Positions 1 through 12,200 of a stretch of 64,000 nucleotides of DNA are shown piece by piece. How positions within the stretch are numbered: the stretch's first letter is position 1; every line of letters starts with the position of its first letter. Source of the stretch: Apodemus sylvaticus (lineage: Eukaryota; Chordata; Mammalia; Rodentia; Muridae). The notes beneath the pieces are model-generated. The model was not told where the DNA came from and made no database searches. It was given only the letters and a program-made list of their open reading frames with translations. Made by a program: the position numbers and the translations under genes. The stretch spans positions 80,031,444 through 80,095,443 of the forward strand of contig NC_067482.1 of the NCBI RefSeq assembly GCF_947179515.1, given 5' to 3'.

Positions 1-734
1 AAGCCATCTTACTGGCCTGGGCATGAGAATTTTGATAGGGATTGTAATGATGTGGTAAACTGCCCTTAGCAGTATTGCCATTTAAACAAGAGCAGGGTGC
101 CGTGGTGCACACGGAAATCCTAGCACTTGGGAAATGGAGACCGGGAAGCAGGAGTCATTTCTGTAAATGTAGTGTGAGGCCAAAGTGTGCTATGTGAGCC
201 CTGTCTCAAAAATCAACAAAACTAACAAGGTTAAGTATTGCAAGCCTAAATACGAGGTGTCTTTCAGTTTATACGGATTTTCTTTTCTGAGCATGAAACT
301 CTGTGTAGACCATACTGGCCTCACACAGTGATCTGCTTGCTTCTGCAGCGGATCCTTTAATGCTATTATAAATTATTTTTTAGCTTCTCTATTTAGCCAG
401 ATGTGGTGGCACAGTTGTTTAACCTCAGCACTCAGGAAGTAGAGGCAGTAGATCTCTTTGAGTTCAAGGCCAGACTGGTTTCCATAGCAAGTTCCAGGCC
501 AGATTGTGTTACTGGGTGAGACCCTACTTAAAAAACAACAACAACAAACAAATACAACTCTATCTCTGTTAAGATTGTTTATTGCTAGTGTCCTGTGTTC
601 ACAGTGCCGTGTTCATTACTAGTAGTCAGAGACACAAAAGAGACTCAGTTATTCTTCTATTTTTTTTTCAGACAGGATCTCACTTTTTCCAGGATGGCTG
701 TCTCTGACTTTTATTTTTAATTATTTAATTATTT

Positions 735-935
735 AATTTTATATGTGTGAATGTTCTATCTGCACATATGTCTGTGTATATGTCTGGCTAGTGCCTGTGT
801 AGGCCAGAAGAGGGCATCAGATTACCTGGGATTGTAGCTATAGAGACAGTTAAAAGCCCCCATGTGGGAATCAAACCCGAGGTCTCTGTAAGAGCAACAA
901 ATACTCTGGACCCCTGAGCCATCTCTCCAGCCCAA
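735..935 (-). mobile_element. B3-type SINE
   Basis: The end reads tgagccatctctccagccc, the reverse complement of the tRNA-derived B2/B3 head. An inner gccagaagagggcatcag and a long tail typical of B3 are present. Diverged copy. Confidence 0.7.
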
Positions 936-1449
936 TACAGCTTGTGTGTAGTGCTAGGGTGACCTTGGCCTTCTAATACTCTGACCTCCACCCCTTGAGT
1001 GCTGGGATCACAGGTGTATACCACACACCCAGTTTACATATGTGTTTATTCTGTGTTGATCTCTACTCTGAAGCTTTGCTGGATATGAATTTTATTAACT
1101 CTAGTAATTTGGTTTTTTACTTCTAGAGTCAAATCCAAGCTCTTTCCTTTACCTGTGGTGCCACAATCTTCTGAAAATATCCCTCACGTTCTAAGAGACT
1201 GGAACTTTTGCAGCACCTCACAAATTACTAGCACACCATTGAGGTCACTTAAGCCTGTTCTTGGTTAATCTGCACTTGTTTTCCATTAAATGGCTCCAAG
1301 AGAAAATGCTTTCATCTCCTTCCTTAATACAACATGGATGCATCATTAGTGACTCAGAGTTAATCACTAATTAATTCATTTAATCTATAAGGCAGCCAAT
1401 CAGCTTTGGGCTCCCACTTTGCTGCTTTCTCATCCTTTACCTGCCTTGA

Positions 1450-1665
1450 GAAATAGAACTAAGGATGTAGTTTAGTTGGCCGAGAGCACAGGCGCTGGAC
1501 CTGGTCCTTGGGACTACATAAACCAGGGTCAGGGGTACACACCTGTAACCTCAGCCCCTGAGAGGTTAAGGGGGAAAGGTTGGAAACTTGGGCCTTCTCT
1601 ACAATCATACAGCATTAGAAGCTAGCCTGGACTACACAAGGCCCTGTGTCAAAAGAAAGATGCCC
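1450..1665 (+). mobile_element. B4 SINE (ID-B1 composite)
   Basis: An ID-like left part (gtagtttagttggccgagag, then a cttgggactacat stretch) is followed by a B1-like right part (cctgtaacctcagcccctgag ... agcctggactacacaaggcc). Diverged, so an old copy. Confidence 0.65.
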
Positions 1666-3456
1666 ACATAGACTGGAGTATACATTACATTTACATAGTA
1701 TGGCTATCTCTCACCATGCTGTGTCATCTTTATAAGAAATTTGGAGCATTCAGATGACGGTAACATCTCTAGGCAAGCCAGATGGGGAGAGCCAGGTGTG
1801 GAGGCTCATGCCTGTGATAAGGACTGGGGTTTTGTTTATTGTTCTGGTTTGTTTTGTTTTGTTTTGCTTTTCTGCCTTCCAGATTCTCACTTTATGTTCA
1901 GATGTGGCTGCGTGCTAGGGCGTATGGATGTCTGACCTCCCCGGGGCAGGCAGCTCAGCTTTCAGACAGTGATCACGTTGATAACTTAAGTGATTATTTT
2001 CCAGGGGCCAAGGTGCAAGCCTAGAATCCAGCCCTCGGGAGGTGGAAGCGAGACTGTGACAAACACACACACACAATCTTTACTTAAAGGTGACCACCCT
2101 AACCTGTCTTGGCATCCTTTAAATAATTCAATCTTTGTGACAGATGGAGGTGGGGTGTCTGTCTATCTGGAGTGTTAACCATGAATATAATGTTGGGGTA
2201 CGGAAAGAGGGTACCTTGCTCACTCCCTGAAGTGTCACCATTCTGTCACTCTGTCACTAGCATACAATTACTATTTTTTTTTTTTTTTTTGAGACAGGGT
2301 TTCTCTGTGTAGCCCTGGCTGTCCTGGAACTTCTCTGTAAACCAGGCTGGCCTCAAACTCAAACAGGCCTACCTGCCTCTGCTGGGATCGAAGGTGCTGC
2401 CACTGCCAGTGCTCAGCTAAAAACAAAAAACAACAACAACAAAAAACAACAACAACAAAAAACAAACAAACAAACAAACAAAAATGCCCCCTTCAGTCAC
2501 TGCATTATTCAGAACTCTTCTGGTCGTAGAGCAGGGTTGTAACCGGAGGAGTTTGGTAAAGAAAGGGATTGATCACTTTGAGGAATGGCCAAAAGCGGTG
2601 GGTTGGATCATCAGAAGTCCACCATAGCTCTCTAGGTATTTTGTTCCTGTTCATCTTACCCTGTCTCACACTATCTTACTATAGGTCTGGAAACATGACT
2701 GCCCATGGCTTCCTATTCTAATCTCCCTACCAGCTACTCTGGTCCCAAGTTTAAAATCCCAGAAAAGAGCTCAACTGGCCTTTCTGAGCTAGTCCTATGA
2801 CTGGCCAAAAGTAGGGAAATTAGACGGGATAGCTAAGAGCCATCCGTGGGGGCAGGAGCAGAGAGGCAGTGCCCAGGAGAGGTGTTGTGCACACAGAACA
2901 ACGGGCCTCGGCAGTCCCACCATACGAGGCCTTAACAGTCAGGATGCCATGGAAACCTGCAAGAGGACCGTGTAGCTTTCAAAATTATCTCCAGAGCTAG
3001 GCACAATGGTGCGTGCATGTAACTCCAGATACTTGGGTGGCAGAGACAAAACTATGAGTTCAAAAGTCATCCTGTGTATTTAAGCAAGACACTGTCTCAA
3101 AATAAAAATAAAAACATAAAAAGGGGTGCTAGTGGGGTGCATACTGAAAAAGAAAATCTATGCCCAGAGAAGCACATTGAATGTAAATTAGGTGACTGTT
3201 GAGAAGCTGTCACTGTCTTCACAACAGATGAATTATCCACGTGTGGCCCCTTACCCATGGGTACTTCTCATCTAGCATGCAGAGTCCATGGACCGTTCGA
3301 CATCCTCCTGGGGGGCCCAGTGTTCCCAGTATCTCAGCATCAGTGTTCATTAGGGTAAACTGGGATTTGGCCAGATGTGTACTTTCCACACCTCCCTCAG
3401 ACTGCGATGTCAATGGTGTGCAGTCAGGAGTCTGTGGAGTTTATTATTATTACCAT

Positions 3457-3468
3457 CACGTGACGTCA
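3457..3468. promoter_or_regulatory. Overlapping E-box and full CRE palindrome
   Basis: CACGTGACGTCA: a CACGTG E-box sharing two bases with a complete TGACGTCA cAMP-response element. It sits in an ATT/ATC-rich stretch about 320 bp beyond the Nefh 3' end. It is a perfect match to both motifs; function is unknown. Confidence 0.35.
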
Positions 3469-3479
3469 TCACCACCATC

Positions 3480-3630
3480 ATCATTTATTTACCGTGAGTG
3501 CTCTGCTGCATATACATCTACTGGCCAGAAGAGGTCATCAGATCCCCTTATAGGTGGTTGCTGGGAATTGAACTCAGACCTCTGGAAGAACAGCCAATGC
3601 TTTTAACCCCTGAGCCAGCTCCCCAGCCCC
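3480..3630 (-). mobile_element. B2/B3-family SINE
   Basis: Contains gccagaagaggtcatcag, gttgctgggaattgaactca and an ending ctgagccagctccccagcccc, which is the inverted head. It sits 150 bp beyond the Nefh 3' end. Confidence 0.7.
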
Positions 3631-3796
3631 GTTTGTGAGTTCTAAGGCTCTCAGGTGACGCTGATGAAGGTGATCCACAGAGCACACTGAGGAATGAAGT
3701 CCTAGGCCACCAGCCTAGAGCTGATATGATGTCTAGACCTCCGCCCCCTGCCTCTCGCCTTCCCAGAGGAAGAGAACACATAAGAACAGCCACAAT

Positions 3797-3823
3797 TTTA
3801 TTTCAGAAGCACTTGGTTTTATT
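3797..3823 (-). terminator. Nefh: Distal Nefh polyadenylation signals (two AATAAA)
   Basis: Two AATAAA hexamers 21 nt apart on the minus strand (3823-3818 and 3802-3797), about 565 and 585 nt after the stop codon. The pair, with no repeat between it and the stop, makes this the likely main 3' end. Confidence 0.7.
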
Positions 3824-4311
3824 GCATGGAAGCAATTGAAAGTGGACTTCAGTGGAGAGTACACCCTGGCATGGTTCAGTGGCCAGCACCCTACCTCGCC
3901 TGCTGCAGCTTATCCGGAGCATGTACTGGGCAAGGGCCTGACCACTCCTTTGGAAAAGAAGAAGGCATTCAGGAATAGGTTACAACGTTTCAAGCATAAT
4001 GCATTTCTAACTGCTCATTCATTATTGCGGTCATCTGTCAGTTGGACATACAGGAAATAAATGCACTTACTCGGAAAGGAGGGGGCAGTTTTTAGACACG
4101 TGTTTTACGCGTAGCGTTCAGCATACATCACGTTCAGCTATGATAAGCTATCATAATCGTCCATCACCTGGGGAGGGCTTTCGGCGTGGGGGGCAGGGCT
4201 CAGGGTTATCTTCTCTTGCTAACTTAATCCTAATAGAAATTCCTGTTTGGTGAGGACAGGACCGGCATCTAAGCGGTGTTTCTTCTTACAGAGGGAAAGG
4301 AAGAAATAAAA

Positions 4312-4317
4312 TTTATT
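4312..4317 (-). terminator. Nefh: Possible proximal Nefh polyadenylation signal
   Basis: AATAAA on the minus strand about 70 nt after the stop codon, followed by a T-rich tract. Whether it is used cannot be told from sequence. Confidence 0.4.
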
Positions 4318-4385
4318 ACGCCGACCCTTGAGTACTGGGACTGTCCTGAGTTTCTTTGGCTATTCTGCGTGCTCCGCTTGTCCTC

Positions 4386-6246
4386 TTACTTCTCTCCCTT
4401 GGCGGCCTTGTCCCCTGTGGCCTTCTCTGGAGGCTGGCTATCCTTCTGGTCTGTGCTAGAGGACTTCTCCGCCTTTTCTGCCTTGGGTTTGCTAGGCTCT
4501 TTGGAAAGGCCCTTGTCGTCCTCCTCCTTGGCCTTGGCCTCCGTCTTGGGTCTCTCCTCAGGCTTCTTGGACTCTGAGGTCTTCTCCTCCTTGGTGTCTT
4601 TCTTCCCTGGCGCTGCAGGTGCCTCCTCTTTCTTTGGCTTTTCCTCCTCTGTGGGCTTGCTAGGTTCTTTGGCCTTCGTGTCTTCTGCTTCTATCTTGGT
4701 TGTCTCTGGCTTCTCTTTGGGTTGTGTGTCTTCCTTCACACCCGTCTTGGCAGGAGTCTCCTCCTCCGGGGTCGCTGCTTTCTTCTTCTCTCCAGCCTCT
4801 TCCTTCTTGGCTTCTGCTGCAGAGTCCTTGGGCTTTTCTGTAGGAGTTTCCTTCTTCTCCTCCACCTTGGGCTTTGGGGTCTCCTTGGGAGCTTCGTCTT
4901 TCTTACTGTCCTTCGCCTCTGTTTTTGGCATAGCTGGTGTCTTCTCTTCTTCTACCTTCTTTGGGGGTTCTTTGGCTTTTACGTCCTCCTTCACAGGGGA
5001 CTTTACCTCTTCCTTCTTGGGAGCCACCTTCTCAGAAGTCTTGGCCTCTTCCTTCTCTGGGGACTTGGCCTCCTCCTTGGCAGGACTTTTGACCTGCTCA
5101 GGATCTCTGATGTCTGCAGGGTGCTTCACTTCCTCCTTTGCTGGACTCTTAGCTTCCGGAGACTTCACATCTAGAGTCTTGGCCTTCTCAGGAGACTTTG
5201 CTTCCTCCTTCATGGGGCTCTTGGCCTTCTCAGGTGATTTGACCTCAGCTGGAGGCTTGATCTCTTCCTTCACAGGGGACTTGGCCTTCTCGGGAGACTT
5301 GGCCTCGGCTGGGGATTTTGCTCCTTCCTTCACGGGGGTCTTGTCCTTCTCTGGAGATTTTACCTCAGCTGGAGACTTCACCTCAGCTGGAGACTTGCCC
5401 TCAGCTGGAGACTTGCCCTCAGCTGGAGATTTGGCTTCAGCTGGTGACTTGGCCTCACCTGGGGACTTCACTGCAGCTGGTGACTTGGCCTCAGCTGGGG
5501 ATTTCACTGCAACTGGTGACTTGGCCTCAGCTGGAGACTTCACCTCAGCTGGTGACTTTACCTCAGCTGGTGACTTGGCCTCACCTGGGGACTTCACTGC
5601 AGCTGGAGACTTGGCCTCACCTGGGGACTTCACCTCAGCTGGAGACTTTACCTCCGCTGGTGATTTTACCTCAGCTGGAGACTTGGCCTCACCTGGAGAC
5701 TTCACTGCAGCTGGTGACTTGGCCTCAGCTGGTGACTTGGCCTCAGCTGGCGACTTGGCCTCAGCTGGGGACTTCACTGTAGCTGGAGATTTGACCTCAT
5801 CTGGGGACTTCACTGCAGCTGGAGATTTGACCTCATCTGGGGACTTCACTGCAGCTGGAGATTTGGCCTCAGCTGGTGACTTGGGCTCAGCTGGCGATTT
5901 GGCCTCTTCTTTCACAGGAGATTTGGTTTCTTTTTCTGGAGATGCGGCCTCTTCTGCAGGGGGAGATGTAACTGCTTCTTCTTCTCCTCCCTCTTCTGCC
6001 TCTTCTCCTTCCTCCCCTTGGGCCTCTTTGTCCTCCTCTTCCGTCACTTCTTCCGTCACCTGGATCTCTTCTGTCTGTTCCTCTACAATTACAGTTTCCT
6101 TCTCGGATTTTTCTACTACTTTTATCTTCTCTTCGCTTTTGACTTTTATGTGAGTGGATGTGGAAGGAATTTTTGGGAGTCCCTCAGTAAGAGAGAAGGG
6201 ACTCGGACCAAAGCCAATCCGGCACTCTTCACCTTCCAGGAGCTTC
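4386..6246 (-). CDS. Nefh: Nefh coding exon 4 (rod end and whole side-arm tail)
   Basis: The acceptor is CCACAG|GAAGC, with the first exon base at 6246 completing AG|G (Arg403). The exon encodes KLLEGEECRIGFGPSPFSL (helix termination and start of tail), a glutamate-rich segment, the KSP repeat domain and the KEP/KKEE-rich C-terminal part ending AKGEK, with stop TAA at 4388-4386. KSP serines are the known targets of proline-directed kinases such as Cdk5 and ERK. The exon is continuous over 1861 bp. Confidence 0.97.
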
Positions 6247-9200
6247 CTGTGGGGTGGATAATGGGATACACGGTAACTCAGAGCTGCAATCCTGGTTGCC
6301 TTTCTGAGGCCCAGTGCATTGAGGGACAGGGTTTGGTGAATGAAGAGAATGGATCAGTGGCAGAACCCCCACTTTCTTTCCCTTGCTCCCTTTTCTTCTC
6401 TTCCTCCCTCTCTGTTTTCAGGTTTTTCATTTTCATTACTAGTAGACATTTTGAACTTACTTCTTTTTTGATGGTACTGGGGATGGAGTCATGCTAGCAC
6501 ACACTCTGCCCTGAGTCACAGCCTTGGCAGGAAGCACTTTCAGAGTGGAGAAAGCTACTTCATGAAGTATTCTGGTAAAGCTTACAAAGCCTGACCCTCG
6601 TGGGGGCTGCACTGCTGCGTATGGGAGGAACCTTCTCCCTAAAGCATGGCCCTCAACAGAAAACCCCTACGTTGGCAAAACTTACACTCCATGTCTCTCA
6701 ACTAACACCTAAGTCAGGCATGCCTTTAATCCCAGCACCTAGGAGGCAGAAACAAGTGGACCTCTGTAATCCTGAGGCTAGCCTGATCTACAGAGAAAGC
6801 TTCAGGACAGCCAGGACTACACAGAGAAACCCTGTCTCAAACAATCCCATCCCCCAAAAAGAAAAATTCAAGAGAAAGTTGAGAGGTCTAGGGTTATATC
6901 TCGGTGGTTATTGCTGGTCCAGTATGTATGAGTCCCTGGGTTTGGAGAGAGAGAATGACTCCTGAATGTTGTATAGAACATGCGCCCCATACACACAACC
7001 CTGCACACACACAATAACATAAAACATAAACCCCTCCCATGACTGAAGGGAACAAGGAAGCCCGCACGTACACATTCAGGCTGACTGGGTTCCTAAATGC
7101 CATTTAGAGTGTCCTGTCTCCTTTTGGAGCCATTCTTTGGGATCTCTCCTCTCACTTGGCTACTCACAAGGTGGTGACCTTATCCAAGCTACCCAGACGC
7201 TAAAGGCCTTCATTTCCTCATTGGTAAAAGTCTGATCACCAGAGTCCTTACCTCAGAGGGCTGCTTCTGTAACAGACTGAATATTAAGGGCCTGGCGGGG
7301 TGGGGTGGGCGCTGCTCAGTGGAAGCTTAGGGGTTTCCCCTGGAACAGTGCTTACCTTTTGAGACAGGGTTTCTCTGTGTAGCCCTGGCTGTCCTGGAAC
7401 TCACTCTGTAGACCAGGCTGGCCTCGAACTCAGAAATCCGCTTGCCTCTGCCTCCCAAGTGGTGTACCACCACACATGGCAGTGGTTTCCAAAATTTAAC
7501 AGCTTATAGATTACCTTGGGTCTTGTTAAACTGCAGATCTTAATCTACAGCCTGGGGCAGGATCTGTCTTTTTATCTCTAGGATCACTCTGAACCTTGGC
7601 TACTGTACTACACTGAGTACCAAGATTAGAGCAGAGCCAGGAGGTGGACAGCCAAGGACCACCAAGCAGGAGAGGCCTTCGAGATGTCAGCCCTGCTAGA
7701 CTGTGACGTCTCATCTTTGAGAACTGGTCTTTTCATGACTACCATTCAGTGGGCTGGCTGAGCTCCCATCAACCCATGGTTTGGATGTTGTTTCTGTTAA
7801 TTTTGCAAGGGATGAAGGCCCAGCAAGCTAAGAAATTCCGAAGGGTGGGACTATAATAGTGTCTGACTACCTAAGCACCTCTTTTCTTCCAAAGCTAGTT
7901 TCTGACTAACTGACTTTGGGGTAGAGAAGGAGCTTTAAGTCACCATCAGAAGATAACAAGTCACTCCTGAGCCAATGAGGCAGCTCAGTGGGTAAACACA
8001 CTGGCCATGAAGCCCAAGGACTTGGTAAGTTTGGTTCCCAGGAACCACATGGTGGAAGCAGAAAGCCAATCCCCTAGACTGTCCTCTGACCTCCATATGT
8101 GTGTGCATGCAGGTGCACACACACACACACACGAAAAATAAACAGAAATACTCTGGTCTTTAGCTAGGTTGTGGTGACACACACCTTTAATCCTAGCACT
8201 TGGCAAACAGAGGTAGGTGGGTCTCCCAGATCTAGAGACCACCTCACATGGTCTACATTGTGAGTTCAAGGCCCGAGAGGGCTGCCTAGTAAGATGTGTT
8301 TTAAAAAAACAAAACAAAATAAAGACCAAAAAAAAAACCTCTTTTCTCTAAAATGTGGTCAGACACCCAAACACAGCCTGAAACTGAAGGCTTGGTACTT
8401 TAGGGAAAGCCTGGCTCTGCACTGCCTTAAGGCTCCTGGGCCATCTCACCTGTAAGCCGCAATCTCGATATCCAGGGCCATCTTGACGTTGAGCAGGTCC
8501 TGGTATTCTCGGAGCTGAGCAGCCATCTCCCACTTGGTGTTTCTCAGCTCATTGTCCAGCTGCTGAATAGCGTCCTGTGGGACGACAGATCAGGAGAGTC
8601 ATCTGTCATCTAGTACCTGGCTCTCAGTTCCAGGTAAGCTGGTGCTACCCTGCTCAGCCACCTGGCTGGGGACAAAGCCCCACCCTGTCAAAATTTCAAT
8701 GTGCTTATGTACAGTCATGGAAGCAAAAGTCTCAGCCTGAGGAAAGTTCTGGAAAGAAATAACAACAGACACGGGCTCAGTCAGAATGATGGGTGAACTT
8801 TTACACGTGTCTTAGAAGATGTTCCCTGAAAGGTTGAGGTGTAGCGGGGCGGTACATTCCACAGGGCTGCCTGGGGCTAGGGCAGTCTTAGCTACTTTGT
8901 TTTCTGTTCTTTCCAAAAGTGCCTGCAAGTGTCAACCCTAGGCAAGTGTGTGCTAGCTGATTACCTGGCAAGCCCAAGAACACCCAGAAGCATACTGAAC
9001 ACAGATGAAACGTCTTTTCCCTGCACACTGCTTAAAGCAGTGGTTCTCAACCTGTTCTCACTGGGCTTTAGCAAATCTCTTTCTCCAAAAAATAGTTACA
9101 TTGTGATTCATAACTAATAAAATTTCAGTTAAGAAATAGTAATGAGGAGAGAACTGAGGTGAATAACGTGCCACCCTGTGTCCAAGAGAAGAAACAGGCT

Positions 9201-12200
9201 GTTAGAGTTTTGGTTGATGTTTTGCTTTTTGTTGCTTTGCTATTTGTTATGTTATAAATTAATGTTATTATATGGATATTATGGATTTTATAAATTATTG
9301 TTATTGCTTTTAATTTTTGTTTATGCTTTTCACTTTTTATAGTAATTTTCATTTAAACCCCATTTTCTTATGTATTTCTGATGAATAAAAAATTATTAGA
9401 AACTCAAAAAAAAAAAAGAAATAGTAATGAAAATAATCTTATGGCTGGGTGTCACCCCAGCCTGGGGTCCCGTAAGAAAGAGTCACAGCATCGGGAGGCT
9501 GAGAAGCACTGCCTTGAAGTGAAATGTCACGAAGACCCTTCACTTCTTAATGTTTCTCCAGGTGCCAGGCTGCGGCTATCACGTTTATCAGGTTCTAGGA
9601 AAGTGACACTTTTCTCCTCAGGCTGTTTTTGGCTGAAGAAATCTTCCAAAGCTGTGCAAAGGCCACACCCACGGACCCAGGTGACTAGAATGCCTACTCT
9701 AACCAAGATCATGCTGAGCAGTTATACTTCATAAATTCTTTATTAGGTGCTAAGACGGAGCCCAGGACCTCACGCGCTGACCACTGAGCTGTGTCCCCCA
9801 GGTTGTGAGCACTCTTAATCTAGTCACCTGGTAGGAGGCAATGTCTGCCTGATGACGGTCCTCTAGCTCAGAGCGCTGCCTCTCCAGAGACTCCTTGGTG
9901 CTTTTCAGCGCCTCCAACTCTGTGGTCCTGGCCTGCAGCTGCCGCCGGTACTCAGTTATCTCCTCTTGGGCTGAGCGCATAGCATCTGTGTTTACTTTGG
10001 CTGCCTCTGAGAGTCGGTCCAACCTCACTAAGTAGGGATGGAATCAGGACACAGGGTTAGCAACATATAAACTTAGGTTGCAATCTGAAAAGTGGCATGG
10101 GTTGGAGACCTACTGGGTGCCAGGATGTTTGATACACCCTTTCCTATGATGGTCACATAGTTATTGTCCAAAGCCACCCTGCTAGTGAGTGGCAGGATTC
10201 AAATGGCTTCAAAAAACAGACTGTGTCTCCCTCGACTCGATCCATAAACTACTCAGGAGATAAGAAGCCCCCATTCATGGTCCCAGTGCCTGGCAGAGCT
10301 CCTTAACAAAGGGCTGGCACACTGCACTGAGGGGTTCAGATGGGAAAACTAGCATGAGGCCTAACCCTGAGCTGAGGTGTGCAGACTTGGGAAAGAAGTT
10401 AATATCCCTGTGACTTCTCCAGGCATGAACACTGTGGGACTGGAGATCAGTTACAATGTAGCCATGGTAACGTCACTGCAGATTTCTGCAGAGTCCAAGG
10501 TCATAGGGGAGCACAAGGCCAGTGAACCAGCCTGTCCCTCCTCTTCTGACTTCCTTGTCTAGCACCACAGCTCCAGAGCCAGTGCAGCCTCTGCCACCAA
10601 CTGGCACCTGGTTCTCAGACCTTGTCCAGGCCAGTGGAAATCAGACATTGGTCTTAATCTCCCGGAAGTGAACATACTACATCCAAGAGCTGAGTCCTGG
10701 TAGAAAGAAAGAGGCCAGCTGGTGGGAACACATCCTGGTGTGCTCGCTCTGCTTGGTGAAGGGCAAACCATAAAGAAGACAAGAGGTCCCCTCTGGGAGG
10801 AGCCTTACTGCAGAGATGGGGGAAGGGACTGACACTGCAAAGGCGTGGAACATGAAAAGGGAAATTCCAACCATCCCAATTCCAGCATTGCCAGCTTTCC
10901 CTGCTGTTAGCAAAGACTTAAAAACCACTCAAGTGATGACTCTGCAGCTGACACTAAGAAGCCCAGTTACTCTATGGCCCAATCCCAAAAGAAACTAGAA
11001 CGAGAGGCCAGTGTTGGTCAAGGTCACCCTGCAGCTACTGGGCAGGGTTTCAGGGCAACTGCAGTCTAGCTGACTCAGAACCCCTGTACATTTTGGGGAA
11101 GAGGTAGGGGATATTAAACAACACAGAGGCTTCCTCAGCCATTCTCAGTCGTGAGGGCCACATGCTGGTTCCATACTGGCTAGAAAGGGCGTGAAAATAA
11201 ATGGCTTTCATTTTTACACAGTAGATTACTAAAAGGCGAGACTTTATGCACTGAGCAAGTAGTGGGACGGTGCCTGATAGGTGTCAGCAGAACACTCCTG
11301 TTCCACCCACTGCGCAGGGTCAAAGACAGGTGAGCAAAGTTGGCACGGCCAAAGTTGGCACGGCCAGCGGCTGCTAGATACCCGACACCCTGGGTCTAAG
11401 AAGGGGCTTGCTCCTTTTTAGATGGGAGCCTGGTCTGAATCCGGGGTCTGTCTAACTGTGTGGAGGACAGGGGTTGGCCCCGGTGTTTATGTACAGACAC
11501 AAATAATGTGGAGGGTGGCAACTAAAGGAAAATCCAGAGTTGGGGCGCCCCCAGGGAGGGAATGAGTAAAACCGCTATTTTGTGAGCTGGCATGCACTTC
11601 TCAGAGGGTCCAGCTACTTCTGAGAGGCGTCCTCCACCGTCCTCGCTGGTGAACCCACAGGCGTCTCACTACCCCGCCAGAAGGGGGCGAGCCCTTCCCA
11701 CCCCGCACTCCCGCGCACCTCGGAACCACTCCTCGGACTGCAGCGTGCTCTGTACAGTGTGGCCTTCGAGCTGCGCGCGGATCTCCCGCAGCGCCGACGT
11801 CACGTCGCACTTGAGGGCGTCGCGAGCCTCGGCCTGAGCCTGCGCCTGCGCGGCGCCGCAGCCCTGGATCTGACCGAGCAGCTCGCCCACCTCCTCCTGG
11901 TGGTGGCGCCGCAGGTAGCCGCACTCGTCCTGCAGCGCCTGCGCCTTCTTCTGCAGCTCCACGCGCGCCGCTTCCGCCTCCTGCGCGAAGCGCGCCAGGG
12001 CGCGCGCCGCCGCCTCCGCCTCCTCGCGCTGCCGGGCCTCCTCGTCCAGCCGCTGGCGGACGTGCGCGATGTCCTCCAGCAGGTGCTCCTGCTCCAGGCG
12101 CAGCTGCCCGCGCGCCGCCCCCAGGCGCAGCACGGCGCCGCGCATCTCGCGCACCTCGCGCTCGTACAGCTCGCCCATGGCGGCGCGGCCGGCTTGCTGC

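Larger units (their letters stand above)
1..3480. other. Flank downstream of Nefh: SINEs and unique filler
   Basis: No gene seen. B1-type copies: 95-225 (+), 285-360 (-, fragment), 395-545 (+), 936-1032 (-), 2272-2420 (-, led by poly-T and followed by a CAA/CAAAC-rich stretch to 2484), 3000-3122 (+). A B3 lies at 735-935 (-) and a B4 at 1450-1665 (+). Unique stretches at 1033-1450, 1670-2270 and 2485-3000 show no coding signal. Confidence 0.75.
3783..4385 (-). other. Nefh: Nefh 3' untranslated region
   Basis: Unique sequence running from the stop codon to about 15 nt beyond the second of two distal AATAAA hexamers (3823-3818 and 3802-3797, minus strand). The cleavage point is estimated, not seen. 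A third AATAAA lies at 4317-4312, only about 70 nt after the stop, and is followed by a T-rich stretch, so a short 3' UTR form is possible. Immediately beyond the 3' end lies unrelated SINE-bearing sequence. Confidence 0.75.
8575..9827 (-). other. Nefh: Nefh intron 2
   Basis: The 1253-bp intron contains a URR1 DNA transposon split by a retroposed fragment (listed separately) and an ID-like fragment at 9745-9802 (-). The rest (8580-9030 and 9520-9740) is unique and shows nothing further. Confidence 0.85.

Noticed and set aside
1..3480. Thoc5 3' end (the expected convergent neighbour of Nefh)
   Set aside because: No Thoc5-like coding or terminal exon is seen; in mouse, as I recall, the gap is about 10 kb, so it would lie left of the window.
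5318..5782. 154-codon plus-strand repeat frame (PQLET... repeats)
   Set aside because: Another antisense frame of the KSP array.
4276..6153. 625-codon plus-strand open frame opposite Nefh exon 4
   Set aside because: It is the antisense of the KSP repeats: low-complexity SAGDF/TSAGD text created by the 18-bp periodic coding sequence. The Nefh strand has the homology, splice sites and domain structure.
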